A stretch of 64,000 bases of DNA from Owenia fusiformis (Eukaryota; Annelida; Polychaeta; Sabellida; Oweniidae), in the NCBI GenBank assembly GCA_903813345.2, contig CAIIXF020000001.1, forward strand, positions 498,001 through 562,000. The letters are read 5' to 3'. A model generated the notes under the pieces. It did no database searches and had not been told where the DNA came from. It saw nothing but the letters and a program-made list of their open reading frames with translations. Each line of letters opens with the position of its first letter. The first letter of the stretch is position 1. Made by a program: the position numbers and the translations under genes. Positions 47,076 to 59,145 of this stretch are shown piece by piece.

Positions 47076-47300
47076 CAAAGTAATCAGTTTTCGACCTATT
47101 CTAATTGAGAAAAAATGGAAACATTTAGAGGTTTTGGAAATAAAGTCAAGTTACATTTTCACTCTTACCATAAGTATTTTCATTGCTGGCTTTGTAAATA
47201 AATTTCAAAAATAAAGAGGCTTTAACACGTAGACAAATGAGGGAGTTAAGGTTGCCAAACTATTGACACTCCCCTCCAAATGGAGGTGAGTGTAAATATT

Positions 47301-47666
47301 AGAGAGAATCAGATATAGCGAGCAGGCTAAACAAAAAGTCGTTTCAATTTTAGAATATTTTTCATTCCTTGTCATGTCTATTTTCTAAAAATCACAAAAG
47401 TGGATACTTTATTCCAGGAAAACTAAAGATTTTTACAATAATGTATTGTTTTTCTATAAAAATGGTTACCATTCTTATTATTTGGGAGAATTTAAACATT
47501 TTTCACTCATTTTTGCAATTGGAATCATTAATAACTTCACCAATTTATAACATATTGTGAATCTTTTGGGAGATATTGTATTTGATATTGTAAGAGACAG
47601 ATTGGTAGGTCAATTATACATGTTGCCTGTAATTCTGTCACCCCCTATAGAGCAGATTCTGCCTTT
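47301..47666. mobile_element. MITE, copy 2 (family of 40.63-41.01 kb)
   Basis: Same family and orientation as 40,634-41,014, about 80 percent identical by eye, with inverted AGAATCAGAT-type ends. Present in duplicate A and absent from B. Confidence 0.8.
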
Positions 47667-47959
47667 AAGTCAAATGTCTTACTAGCTCGTTTATTAAGCG
47701 TCCGAGGAATTTCATACCATGGACTAATTCAATCATGCAATAGTACTATCATGATAAGCAATTGTCTTATTCAAACGACAAGTTGAACATATCTTAATTT
47801 GACTTGTCCTAGTCATTCACTATGTTCCATCATTCATGTCTGAAATTGAACTGATATGAAGAAAAGCTGCTGCTTTTTATGATATAGATCTAGTAGAGGG
47901 AAATCATAAATCAAATATATCTATTTGCATGATCATCTCGAAGCAGAAGTGACCCTTAA

Positions 47960-49864
47960 AGGGTGACGATAAGCATCCCGTATAAAAACAATATGGCGGC
48001 TCCAGGTGAATCAACTGGATCAGTCCATTTTTAAGAAATAAGGGGAGTTCTGTAAAATCCAGTGTATTAAAATTGTCTTTGAGATAAAGTAATCCGTTTA
48101 TAATGATTTTGAAAACATTATCCATAGAGTGATTGCGTTCAAAGAATATGTACAACACCGTGGTCAGAGGTAACGCGGCGCAGTCAAGCATATCTGTTCA
48201 AAACGAGGCTGCAACGCGGCAAAGGCACAAAATGGCCACTCAATGGAAGGTCGAAAGGGCGGTAAGATTATTCATAAGCTTCATACACTAGTTTGTGTCT
48301 GCTACAGTTATAATAGCATATACCATTCGGTGGAGAACTTCACAGAGTATGTCTATGTGAAACTTCTTGAAATTTAGTCAATCAGGGAAATACATTCCAA
48401 GTCAATCAAAGTCAATCACTTACTGAAATTTGACAATTGTGGCATTTTTCTAGCTTAAATTCTATGTTTTTGACTTTGTCACTTGACACATATCTATTAA
48501 ATCACGTATATACCACGGTAATCTCTATTTCTTCAAAGTTTCATCACTGTTTGCCTTCTGGTAACCGATTCTGGGTGGAAAACCAGGTATATTTTGGAAA
48601 CGCAGTTCAGACACTTCGGCAACGCGGGTTCAGACATCATACATATTTGACAAAACTGGAAACGCAGTGACAGCAATGCAGCTGATGTTCTATCGTGTAC
48701 GATAATTACATTATCAAAGCATTTTTTAGGTGCCCAGCGGACCTCGGGAAATGGGGTTGTTGGCCTCCTCCCCCTATCTGGTGATATAAATTTCCGTTTA
48801 TTCCCCTCGACATTTATGTTTATTTTAGAATTTCTCCCTATTCTTCGTCTCTTCGTTCTGTATAGGGATAGATTGGTATTGCTTGATCTTTTTCTGAAAA
48901 AAGTCACATGCCTTATTAAATCAAAATCCTCGACAGAAAAGCATGATGCAAAACTTCTTTATACTTTATAATACAGAGAAGGTTGATGCCTGCACCGCGT
49001 TGCCATACAATTTAATCTATGCTATCGACGCGTTGCCATAATTGCTGAAAATGACTGCGCCGCGTTTCCGGCTAGTTCAATTTTGTAAGCAGATTGCGAT
49101 GAAAATAAACAAAAGTTTCAATCTTAATTTGTATTGTACATTCTATAAGTATCAGGCTATTGAATGTCAATGTTAAATTTGCTCATGAGTGGCGAAATAC
49201 CTCCTTAATTGGAATAAGAAGATAGGTCAAGAGAAATAGGATCGGGAAATCATATCTGCGTTGACTATTTCTTTACTCTGGTCAATGCCTGAACAGAAAT
49301 TCTTATAGCTTTACATGCCTTAAGGGGTTGATTACCGAGTGTGAAGCATGGGTTTTCAAAAACTTACCTATGTTTCGAGGAAACAGAGGACGAAGTGCCT
49401 CCGATAATTGGAGTTGCCTCCATTTTGTGTCTTTACCGCGTTGCAGCCTCGTTTTGAACAGATATGCTTGACTGCGCCGCGTTACCTATACCCACCTTGT
49501 ACAACAGCCAATATAAATCCTTGTATTAGAACTGCTTTGTTTCATTTGTAGGAGATTTCATATGCCAAGCTGTGTGCTATTACGTTATGGGGAAAAGATG
49601 TCAATTTTTCCTTATTATACACAAATAGAAGATCCTGAAACTTCACCCATAAATATGGAATTGATTTTTCAAAACAAAAATCACCCTTTTATAAATATGT
49701 GACGATCTATAATATACTTATACTATATAAAAGTTAGAGGTGTTGACACAACGACCTCGAGCCTGTGAACCCTTGAGTATTATTCCGGGATCGGGCCTTT
49801 TATACTAAACGGTGAGCAACACCAGAAACGAGCGTTCGATTTGCTAAACGATATGCGTCACCCT
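47960..49864. mobile_element. TTAA-flanked 1.9-kb element (piggyBac-type ends)
   Basis: It begins AGGGTGACG and ends CGTCACCCT, with TTAA on both sides (47956-47959 and 49865-49868). Duplicate B supports the boundaries: the flanks at 47,725-47,955 and 49,869-50,060 are contiguous at 59,150-59,540. TTAA duplication is the hallmark of piggyBac-type elements. A second nested inverted pair lies at 48,170-48,226 and 49,436-49,492. The 124-codon minus-strand frame 48533-48907 does not resemble a piggyBac transposase, so the element is non-autonomous. Confidence 0.8.
48170..49492. mobile_element. Nested inverted pair with CGCGTTGC-type motifs
   Basis: GGTAACGCGGCGCAGTCAAG and the following 36 bp (through AACGAGGCTGCAACGCGGC) recur as a near-perfect inverse at 49,436-49,492. 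Between them the motif CGCGTTGC, or its complement, or close forms, occurs again near 48,627, 48,993, 49,029 and 49,060, some next to GACTGCGCCGCG. It may be a separate element nested in the TTAA element, or its subterminal repeats. No clear target duplication at its ends. Confidence 0.6.
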
Positions 49865-50482
49865 TTAAGATTGTCATCTTCTTTGAGAAAGGAAGCCCAC
49901 TATTCCAGCTGCTTGGGCACAAGGGAGGTTATCCAGAATGGATTTATCAGGTGAAGATGATAAACCCAATGGGAAAGTTTTTAATTCCAGGCGACGTTTC
50001 AATTAGTAAATAGAATAAGCGACAGACCCCGTTCAATAGAAGTTTAATTGAATACCTAATGTGTATTTGATCATGAAATTCTACGTTAGTATTTGCTTTC
50101 CCGAGGTATAAATATTAGAAGTACAAGACTGACTTGAAGAGAATCAACGAGAGAATCATCTCCATTGGCAAATCTGTAGAGTGAAATCAAAATCACTCCA
50201 GGGACTTTACAGTCATAGTCGAAATGCTTTCAAATCACAGTCAAACGCCCTGGTTCAGGCAGACTTAAGACCGCATTTTAACTTGACTAATGTCCCTAGA
50301 GGGATTTTAATGAAACTCGACAAATTCACCACACATTGAATGAGGATAATTTATGCCAAATCTGAAGTGATTCTAGAGCGATTTCTTGGGGTGGCGTTTT
50401 TAACACCCTGTAAAAGACTGCATTGATTGTGATTATCGTTTTTCATTTTGTTAATAATCAAGTGTAATACTGAATCTCTGGA

Positions 50483-51178
50483 ATTACTTTGATAGAGGGT
50501 TATCACGACAGTTACATGACCATAAAATATTAATTACTTTGATAGAGGGTTATCACGACAGTTGCATGACCATACAATATAAACAACTTTGATAGAGGGT
50601 TATCACGACAGTTGCATGACCATACAATATTAATAACTTTGACAGAGGGTTATCACGACAGTTGCATGTCCATAAAATATAAATAACGTTGACAGGGTTA
50701 TCACGACAGTTGCATGGCCATACAATATAAACAACTTTGATAGAGGGTTATCACGACAGTTGCATGACCATACAATATTAATAACTTTGACAGAGGGTTA
50801 TCACGACAGTTGCATGACCATACAATATTAATAACTATGATAGAGGGTTATCACTACAGTTGCATGTCCATAAAATATAAATAGCGTTGACAGGGTTATC
50901 ACGACAGTTGCATTGTCATACAATATAAACAACTTTGATAGAGGGTTATCACGACAGTTGCATGACCATATAATATTAATCACTTTGATAGAGGGTTATC
51001 ACGACGGTTGCATGACCATACAATATTAATTACTTTGATAGAGAGTCATCATGACAGTTGCATGACTATACAATATTAATTACTTTGATAGAGGGTTATC
51101 ACGACAGTTACATGACCATACAATATTAATTACTTTGATAGGGGGTTATCACGACAGTTGCATGACCATACAATATAA
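50483..51178. repeat. ~50-bp minisatellite (~14 copies)
   Basis: Unit ACTTTGATAGAGGGTTATCA, CGACAGTTGCATGACCATAC, AATATTAATT with spacing 49-50. Two units share a GTTGACAGGGTTATC deletion form (near 50,690 and 50,888), showing that a block of about 200 bp was copied within the array. Confidence 0.95.
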
Positions 51179-51179
51179 A

Positions 51180-51415
51180 TGCCATTTCGTGTTTCAATAT
51201 ATCAAATGATTTTGTCATTATCGTTATTTTTGGCGTCTTTATTTGATATTTTCAATTTTATGTTTGAAATGTCAATTTTCTTGTTTGAATTTTCAATTCA
51301 AACTTTTTTCAACTTTTTGTCCATTTTTTCAATTCTATGCTTGATAATCCATTACACTTTTCAATTCAAACTTTCAAAGTTTTTGTTCAAGTTTAGTAAT
51401 GTTGTTTAAAAATAG
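51180..51415. repeat. T-rich low-complexity, TTTCAA/TTTGAA based
   Basis: Irregular repeats of TTTCAATTTT and TTTGAATTTTC. A 76-codon frame (51179-51409) rich in Phe, Leu, Ile and Ser results from the composition. Confidence 0.7.
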
Positions 51416-52340
51416 ATCTTCAGTGTTTGATATTTTAAATAAGCAATTGCACATCTATCAAACTGCGAAAAACAGCTTCGCAAAGTAAAGGGAAAATTAA
51501 ACATCAAACACTAAAAATCAAGATGTCAAACTCAAAAAAATCTTACATTGCAAGATCAATAACAGCTTCGATGATCAAATTTTAGGATTCAAAAGTTGAT
51601 TGTATGATTTGGTTCGAAATAAGAATACATTGTTTTAAATAATACTGCACCATTGTTTCTATGAGAACTAAAATTTAAAATGAATTTTCTCTGAACTACT
51701 TTCATTCATGGATGAGTTTATTTCTAGCTTACTTATCGATTTTGAACGATTTTCCGACAAAAGACACACGATGATGATTACTATACAGTGATGTGACTTA
51801 TTAGTCATTTAAAGATATGCGTGAGGTCTTAAATTCAGTTTTAAATAAATTACATAATTTTAAAGCACTGAAAAACCACCTTTTGAAATTTAAAAAAGTT
51901 TATATGTGGCCTTTAAATGTCATTTAAAAACGTGTTTCCATACTTTCTCAGGTTGCTGTGCTGATGTTAAAATCAGAAAATTGAAGGTATCGTATCACAA
52001 TTATAAGTTCGACATGTTCAAACATTTTTACACGGTGTTTGTTCATGCAATACGAAAATGAAACACCATATTGTCAAACATTAAATTATTAAGCAGCGTT
52101 GGGGATTGATATTCGTCTCTACAAAGGGAAAAACGCTTCATATCAGTGAACCCATTTCCCGTAAATAAGCTATGCTGTGATAATGTTATTAGTGACGTCA
52201 TCAACAAAACATTGTATTCATGCGCGTTGTGCTATACGCTCAGGTTGATAACCCGCTTTTGGGAATTAATTCAATGGGTCACTTGCTGGACACGAAGTTT
52301 TAGAAAGGCAAATTATTCAGCATCAATTCACATTAATCTG
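51416..52340. other. Unassigned intergenic DNA
   Basis: AT-rich; no ORF or RNA gene recognised. Confidence 0.45.
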
Positions 52341-52469
52341 GGTCTTTGAAGGTGGTGGGCGGAGGATTTTGAGCATTTTCACCCCCTCCCCATAGAATGA
52401 TATTTTAGGGGGTATTGTAAATCATCATTCAATAAAATCATTTCTACTATATGTGTTGAGTAAAGAGGT

Positions 52470-52700
52470 GGAGCTGCTTAACTTTTGGGTGGCCATCTTG
52501 TTTTCTGGCGGCCATTTTGAAGGTTTTTCGATATTGTCATCTTGTCATCGCCATTTCAGGAATACTGCTCTTGGAATCTTCTCCAAATTCGCACATATGA
52601 TAGAAGACATCAAGTTCTAGGGCTGATTAATTAACTTTCTGGCGGCCATTTTATTTTCTGGTGGCTATTTCAGGTTTTTCGAGTTAATCTTGTCATCAAA
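52470..52700. repeat. Degenerate GGCCATTTT dimer (relative of 162-bp array)
   Basis: Two related segments about 155 bp apart each carry TTCTGGCGGCCATTTT and GGTTTTTCGA. The AAGTTCTAGGGCTGATTAAT block between them matches the end of the 44.95-45.99 kb array (AAGTTCTAGAGCTGATTAAC). It is preceded by a CCCCCTCCCC-type hairpin sequence near 52,380. Confidence 0.65.
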
Positions 52701-53099
52701 CTCCCATCTCCCAAAAGGGCATACAAGTTAAACAAACTAGCATAAAGCATTTACATTATGTATACTGCATACCCGTGTCACAGTGTTTTGTTTCCTTATG
52801 ACTAGTCGTGCCTTACCCTGGCCTTTGTTCAATCTACATATATGTGTCTGTGCTCGGGGCACAATTCTTTCACTGTTACTCATATTAATAATTAGAAAAT
52901 AAAATCTGCACAAATCAGCCAAACGGAAAAGGATGTTCCAAATGAGCATATTCCAATGGGTCACATTATTACTTTATTAACCTGGCTGAGTGGCAACTTG
53001 TCGAATTTAATTAGCATTCTACTTAATCACCTTAAAAGCAAAGCCATTTAATAATACCAAATTCATTGAATTGATTTGTAGAATACAATCAGATCGGCA

Positions 53100-53825
53100 A
53101 TCAGCAGTTTTGTAGAATGGGAATGATTATCAACTTAATTCTGCATAATGGGTTTCACCATCAACTTAGTTCTGCAGAATTGGGTTGACCAGCAACTTAG
53201 TTCTGCAGAGTTTGATTAGCCATCAACTAAGTCATGCATAATGGGGGTGACCATCAACTTAGTGCTGCAGAATGGGTCGACCGTCAACTTGATTCTGCAG
53301 AATGGGGTTGACCATCAACATAGTTCTGCATAATGGGGTTGACCATCAACATACATAGTTCTGCATAATGGGGTTGACCATCAACTTAGTTCTGCATCAA
53401 CTTGATTCTGCAGAATTGGGGTGACCATCAATTCGATTCTGCAGAATGGGGTTGACCATCAACATAGTTCTGCATAATGGGGTTGACAATCAAAATACAT
53501 AGTTCTGCATAATGGGAATGACCATCAACTTAGAACTGCAGAATGGGGGTGACCATCAACGACTGTTACTACTACATGATGGGTCGACCAACAACTTAGT
53601 TCTGCAGAATGGGCCGACCATCAACTTAGTGCTGCAGAATGGGTCGACCGTCAACTTGATTCTGCAGAATGGGGTTGACCATTAACATAGTTCTGCATAA
53701 TGGGGTTGACCATCAACATACATAGTTCTGCATAATGGGGTTGACCATCAACTTAGTTCTGCAGAATGAGGTTGACCATCAACACAGTTGTGTAGAATGC
53801 TGTTTACCATCAAAACAGTTCTCAA
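53100..53825. repeat. 31-bp minisatellite (~22 copies)
   Basis: Unit TTCTGCAGAATGGGGTTGAC plus CATCAACTTAG, with CATAATGGGG and AGAATGGGTCGACCG variants and occasional ACAT insertions. A block of about 290 bp is repeated within the array: the series through GTGCTGCAGAATGGGTCGAC, GTCAACTTGATTCTGCAG and the CATACATAGTTCTGCATAAT form appears at 53,260 and again at 53,630. Confidence 0.95.
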
Positions 53826-53879
53826 ACAATTCCTGGTAATATATGTTACCATTTCGACATATTGAGGGTAGAGCAGGTC

Positions 53880-54000
53880 ACAAAGAAAATATTGAAGGTC
53901 AAAAATGTATTTTTTCAACTTGCTTCGAATTGAGTTTTTTAAATCATCTCATGCAGAAATTCAATTCTGACTTTAGATTTGACCTTTGGTTGACTTCAAA
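53880..54000 (+). repeat. Dispersed repeat, related to 16.81-16.98 kb
   Basis: Carries GAAGGTCAAAAATGTATTTT, TTCAACTTGCTTC and AGAAATTCAATTCTGACTTT, matching the minus strand of the 16.8-kb copy. A small frame (53843-54106) through it has no other support. Confidence 0.5.
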
Positions 54001-54819
54001 TGACGTTCATATGTTACAATGTCAACTGTTAGAACATTTCATGCTTTTGATTCAGCTAAACAATCAGTTTGCCATTGGCCCTCACCTTAGTCATAATTCT
54101 AAATAGAGGGTATGCGACCGAACAAAGATTAATACAATATCTTCTTTTCTATCAATGAGAAAAGCAGATTAGCATCTATGAAGATTGATTGATCATGTGT
54201 GTAACACTCCCCCATTTGTGTTCACTATTGAAGATGGTTTCATATAACAGCTGAATTACAAAAGAGTAAATAATGTATTTCACAAAACCGTTATTGTGAT
54301 CTTATGATCCGATCCAAAAATAGAGATCGGAATGGACAGACGTCAAAGACTAATTAAGCGGATCTCTATTAATCTGACTATTCAGCTTACGACGCGGATT
54401 ATTTAGTGACGGATAATTAAAATTAGCTGAAGTTTTTATTTGAGAGTCATTTGAAATGTTTCAATACGTAATACCGAGAGTTACCCATGCATTTGTATAA
54501 AGGGATGTCGTTTTTGGATCCTGTCGGTAGTAACTGTGAACCTGATATAGCTGAGTACTGTATTTTAATACAAAGATGCCCTCACTAATTACATCAAGAC
54601 AACAACATCGGAGTACGATGCACTGAACATCCTGGCGTAAATAATATATTAAACTTTTAATATATCCTAGAAACGGTAAAAGTAGCTGTAGGGTACACAT
54701 CAATTTCAGTGCTACATCAGAAAACGCTGTTGATAGATTTGTTCCAACAACTGTACTGGGATGTATGTCCTGTACATGTTATCGAAACGGAAACAGGCCG
54801 AAGCTTGGTGACAAACAAC

Positions 54820-55095
54820 AACCTATGTCCAAACGGGTGTCGACTTTTGCCAATCAACCGAAGATACCTCAAGAAAAGCCGGAGATTGCCGAAGATTGCC
54901 GAAGCTTTTCTTTGTAAACGAAGTTGGCCGAGGGAACCACGAATGTGAAGAGGACGTCTCTAATTGGTCAAAAATAGGGGCTCGGCATTCCCCGTCAGAT
55001 TGAATCGGCAAAATTCGGTTGTATGGCTTACCTTCGGTTGCATGGCCCAACCTCGGTTGATTGGAAAAGATGCTGTCCCATGTCCAAACCTTAAG
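54820..55095. mobile_element. Short element rich in CCGAAG/CTTCGG
   Basis: TTTGCCAATCAACCGAAG on the left is inverted on the right as CTCGGTTGATTGGAAAAG, with TATGTCCAAAC and GTCCAAACC outside. The interior repeats GCCGAAG and CTTCGG/CGGTTG motifs. About 275 bp, without a counterpart at this place in duplicate A. Overlapping ORFs on both strands are by-products. Confidence 0.45.
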
Positions 55096-55745
55096 TTTCC
55101 GGAGATGTTCTATAAATATTTGTACAAAACAAAATATCATAACTCAAAAGATGGTCCCATTGTCATCGCCTTTTATCAGTGTATATGCTTTATCTAAAAT
55201 CACTAGAAATGAGTTTCACGTTTTAATTTCTAAAGGGAGGTAATTAGGTAAGTAGGAAATATCACAAAGTGAACATACGGTAATCTTTTATTCATGGCAC
55301 AAACCTGTTAGTGTTTTCCATGCTCAACATTTAATTATACATGTACACCAATTCGTGTGCACAATAATAAAACAGAAAGCTCTGACGTGACAAGTATACA
55401 TTGTATAATCAGGCTAATAGAGGGCGCAAGTGTCGGACTCTAAATAGAGCGAATCAAACTTCGATCCGATTAGGCACTAATGACGACAAAGGCTGTGCCT
55501 ACACCTTTTTTGTTTGATTAAGAATGACTCTAGATTATATTAAAATGTAATTTGCATAATATTGACATTCTAAATATATATATTTTCAGCCATTTTTTGG
55601 TTGGACAATGTTCCCTCATGATAATTTTAAAAACACTTTGAGTTTGATATGTAATTGTATCTGTAGATTGAATCTACAGTAGTATAAATAGAATAAACAG
55701 TTCTTATGTTTGATATAAACTTCACCTCAATTCCCACAACGTCAT

Positions 55746-55958
55746 TCATATATCATACATAAAGTATCGAAGTCCCGGAATTTCAAAAAGTATGAATGTA
55801 ATTAGAAAAGCCATATGCATGTTATCATATAAAACTGTATTCATAAGTGCCAAAGGGGGAACACTATAGGCGTTACAAAACAGAGCAAAAAATGAAGCAT
55901 CAAAGAGCGCAATAAATAAATAAATAAAACCCAAAAATCCCATGATTATCAAATACAT
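55746..55958 (-). pseudogene. Possible MCT-like membrane segment, copy B
   Basis: A 70-codon frame with two hydrophobic stretches (IIMGFLGFIYLFIALFDASF, then SVPPLALMNTVLYDN and a third hydrophobic run). The order hydrophobic, PPLA, short loop, hydrophobic could correspond to late membrane segments of an SLC16-type protein. Hydrophobic frames also arise by chance in AT-rich DNA. It is supported only by lying downstream, on the same strand, of the better fragment at 56.3-56.5 kb. Confidence 0.25.
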
Positions 55959-56309
55959 ATGTAGATGTCGAATTCCTCATAACACCCTTCAGATATTTAC
56001 TGAAACTTTCAAAAACTAGCTATAATCTGATAATCAGGCTAGAAGTAAGCCAAACCGAAGTCCGGGTCTATTTCCAAAAAACTAAGAAATAGTTCATAGA
56101 TTTCTAAAAAAAATAATTGATAGAAAACGCCAGTACAAGGCTTTTAGGTAGCTGTGTGGCATTTAACACATTCAATGTAAACGTAAAAAGATGTATTCGA
56201 GAACGAAATGGGGTCATAAACACTCCTTGTATTTTTCGTTCCAAACTTGTTACCATACAAACATGCAGTCTCATGCAATCTCACTCATACTCGGACACCA
56301 GAGAGTAGT

Positions 56310-56480
56310 TAGTCAAATATTTGACAAAGCCAATTAGTGGCGCCAAGATCACCAAGTATTCTTCCAAAATGTGCTGACACTGGTCCTTTAATTCTCCCGT
56401 ATTTCGTGATTATGTATCCCATCACAATGGCACTTTATATGCTAAGCATGTAAGCAACATTCTATGATATAGCCTAAAAT
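56310..56480 (-). pseudogene. MCT/MFS-like transporter fragment, copy B
   Basis: The minus strand reads NVAYMLSI, a stop, then SAIVMGYIITKYGRIKGPV. It aligns with ENVEYMLSILSATLMGYMIT of copy A at 44.19-44.34 kb. Y-M-L-S followed by G-Y-I-I-T-K-Y-G-R fits the second membrane segment and motif A-type loop of monocarboxylate-transporter-like MFS proteins. The in-frame stop marks it as decayed. Both copies keep readable parts although the surrounding DNA has diverged, which suggests the ancestral segment carried a real exon. Confidence 0.4.
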
Positions 56481-56659
56481 ATAGCCCCTTAGAGAATTTC
56501 TTTCCATTAACAATTTAGATTTTTCAAGTGTTAAAGTAAGAACCATTTTGAAATAATGTGACGGAAACGTATACAGTGTGTATAAAAACACGGATCCAGA
56601 AGCCAACTATGGGAGGGGACAGTGGAAAATATATTTTGACGTACCGATCAATGCAGTTT

Positions 56660-58395
56660 TTTCCCCATGCTCACATGACATTCGTATGACCTATTCTATA
56701 AATGGCCTATTCTATAATGCTCACATGACATCCATATGGCCTATTCTATAATGCTCACATGACATTCATATGGCCTATTCTATAATGCTCACATGACATC
56801 CATATGGACTATTCTATAAATGGCCTATTCTATAATGCTCACATGACATCCATATGGACTATTCTATAAATGGCCTATTCTATAATGCTCACATGACATC
56901 CATATGGACTATTCTATAAATGGCCTATTCTATAATGCTCACATGACATTCATATGGCCTATTCTATAATGCTCACATGACATCCATATGGACTATTCTA
57001 TAAATGGCCTATTCTATAATGCTCACATGACATCCATATGGACTATTCTATAAATGACCTATTCTATAATGCTCACATGACATCCATATGGCCTATTCTA
57101 TAAATGGCCTATTCTATAATGCTCACATGACATCCATATGGACTATTCTATAAATGACCTATTCTATAATGCTCACATGACATCCATATGGCCTATTCTA
57201 TAATGCTCACATGACATTCATATGGCCTATTCTATAATGCTCACATGACATTCATGTGGCCTATTCTATAAATGGCCTATTCTATAATGCTCACATGACA
57301 TCCATATGGCCTATTCTATAAATGGCCTATTCTATAATGCTCACATGACATCCATATGGACTATTCTATAAATGGCCTATTCTATAATGCTCACATGACA
57401 TTCATATGGCCTATTCTATAATGCTCACATGACATCCATATGGACTATTCTATAAATGGCCTATTCTATAATGCTCACATGACATCCATATGGACTATTC
57501 TATAAATGACCTATTCTATAATGCTCACATGACATCCATATGGCCTATTCTATAAATGGCCTATTCTATAATGCTCACATGACATCCATATGGACTATTC
57601 TATAAATGACCTATTCTATAATGCTCACATGACATCCATATGGCCTATTCTATAATGCTCACATGACATTCATATGGCCTATTCTATAATGCTCACATGA
57701 CATTCATGTGGCCTATTCTATAAATGGCCTATTCTATAATGCTCACATGACATTCATATGGACTATTCTATAAATGGCCTATTCTATAAATGGCCTATTC
57801 TATAATGCTCACATGACATCCATATGGACTATTCTATAAATGGCATATTCTATAATCTCACATGACATATCCATATGGACTATTCTATAAATGGCCTATT
57901 CTATAATGCTCACATGACATATCCATAATGGACTATTCTATAAATGGCTTATTCTATAATGCTCACATGACATCCATATGGACTATTCTATAAATGGACT
58001 ATTCTATAATGCTCACATGACATCCATATGGACTATTCTATAATACTCACATGACATCCATATGGCCTATTCTATAAATGGCCTATAGTATAATGCTCAC
58101 ATGACATCCATATGGCCTATTCTATAAATGGCCTATAGTATAATGCTCACATGACATCCATATGGCCTATTCTATAATGCTCACATGGCATTCATATGAC
58201 CTATTCTATAAATGGCCTATAGTATAATGCTCACATGACATCCATATGGCCTATTCTATAATGCTCACATGACATCCATATGGCCTATTCTATAATGCTC
58301 ACATGGCATTCATATGACCTATTCTATAAATGGCCTATTCTATAATGCTCACATGACATATCCATCTGGACTATTCTATAAATGGCCTATACTAT
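56660..58395. repeat. 34/50-bp minisatellite with 452-bp higher-order repeat
   Basis: Built from two modules: TATAATGCTCACATGACATC plus CATATGGCCTATTC (34 bp), and an optional TATAAATGGCCTATTC (16 bp), giving 34- or 50-bp units. Variants are GGACTATTC, GACATTCATATG, TTCATGTGGCC and AATGACC. A block starting at 56,941 is repeated at 57,393 with the same order of variants for over 300 bp, a 452-bp higher-order repeat. The right edge (from about 57,850) decays with ATATCCATA insertions and a CTATAGTATAATG form used several times. Confidence 0.96.
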
Positions 58396-59145
58396 AAACA
58401 AACATACCATTGCAGTGTTGTCGGATAAGATTAATCGGGACTTGGTCTGAGATATTTTTACTGAAATTACTTCATGACAATTTCTGACACATACAATAAA
58501 GTAATACTTTCGATATCAATGTTTGATGTCTTGTAGTACAAAACCATTCACGCAAAACAATAAAAAGATCACAATGAAATTTGCCCAACATTTGAAAACA
58601 TTGGTCTTGGTCCATCGAAGATTGGATTGATAAAATCACGTATCATACGTATTCATTTTGAACAACATTTACAACATTTTTTATTACACAACATTTGCTC
58701 AAGATTCGGGTTTCGAGAAAAGTCAAACGGACATTCATCCTGGAAAACACAAAATTTGTATGATTGCAAAACGTAACCCAATATAGAAATTGTTAAACGA
58801 GCGTAAAATGGGTTCAGTTCAACATGAAACTGGCAATGAAGGGTTGAGGGTACTTGGCCTAACCAAACGTACATGTACGCTTGTATGGATGATTCGACAA
58901 TAGGCCAGAGGGACTCTGGTTATTAATGATGTTACTAATATGTCTATGACAAATTAGTCTGTGTTCTTTCTATTAACTGAAATGCATTTGGCTAAAATTG
59001 ACAATTGGCAATTTTAGAGAGTAGGCAACTTTAGACCAAAATAAAAAGCAGCCCGACTTACCTGTCTGTTGCTACTATAACTTTAAATAAGTGGCACTGT
59101 GTATTGAATACTTGATTTATAGTTCTGCGGGGTAATCAAAAAGGC
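58396..59145. other. Unassigned part of duplicate B
   Basis: Minus-strand ORF 58653-58874 (73 codons) shows no known motif. Nothing else recognised. Confidence 0.4.

Larger units (their letters stand above)
41909..50210. repeat. Segmental duplicate A (collinear with 54.06-59.69 kb)
   Basis: Five blocks occur in the same order and orientation in A and B: 41,909-42,100 with 54,059-54,230; 42,200-42,340 with 54,305-54,430; 42,955-43,050 with 55,235-55,330; 44,190-44,440 with 56,320-56,560; and 47,725-47,955 plus 49,865-50,060 with 59,150-59,540. Identity by eye is about 65-85 percent, so the duplication is old. A is longer mainly because of later insertions: the 44.86-46.05, 46.10-46.30, 46.62-47.08, 47.30-47.67 and 47.96-49.86 kb elements are absent from B. 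Confidence 0.8.

Noticed and set aside
48533-48907. 124-codon minus-strand ORF inside the TTAA element as its transposase
   Set aside because: It lacks the length and acidic catalytic pattern of piggyBac transposases and has no recognisable domain.
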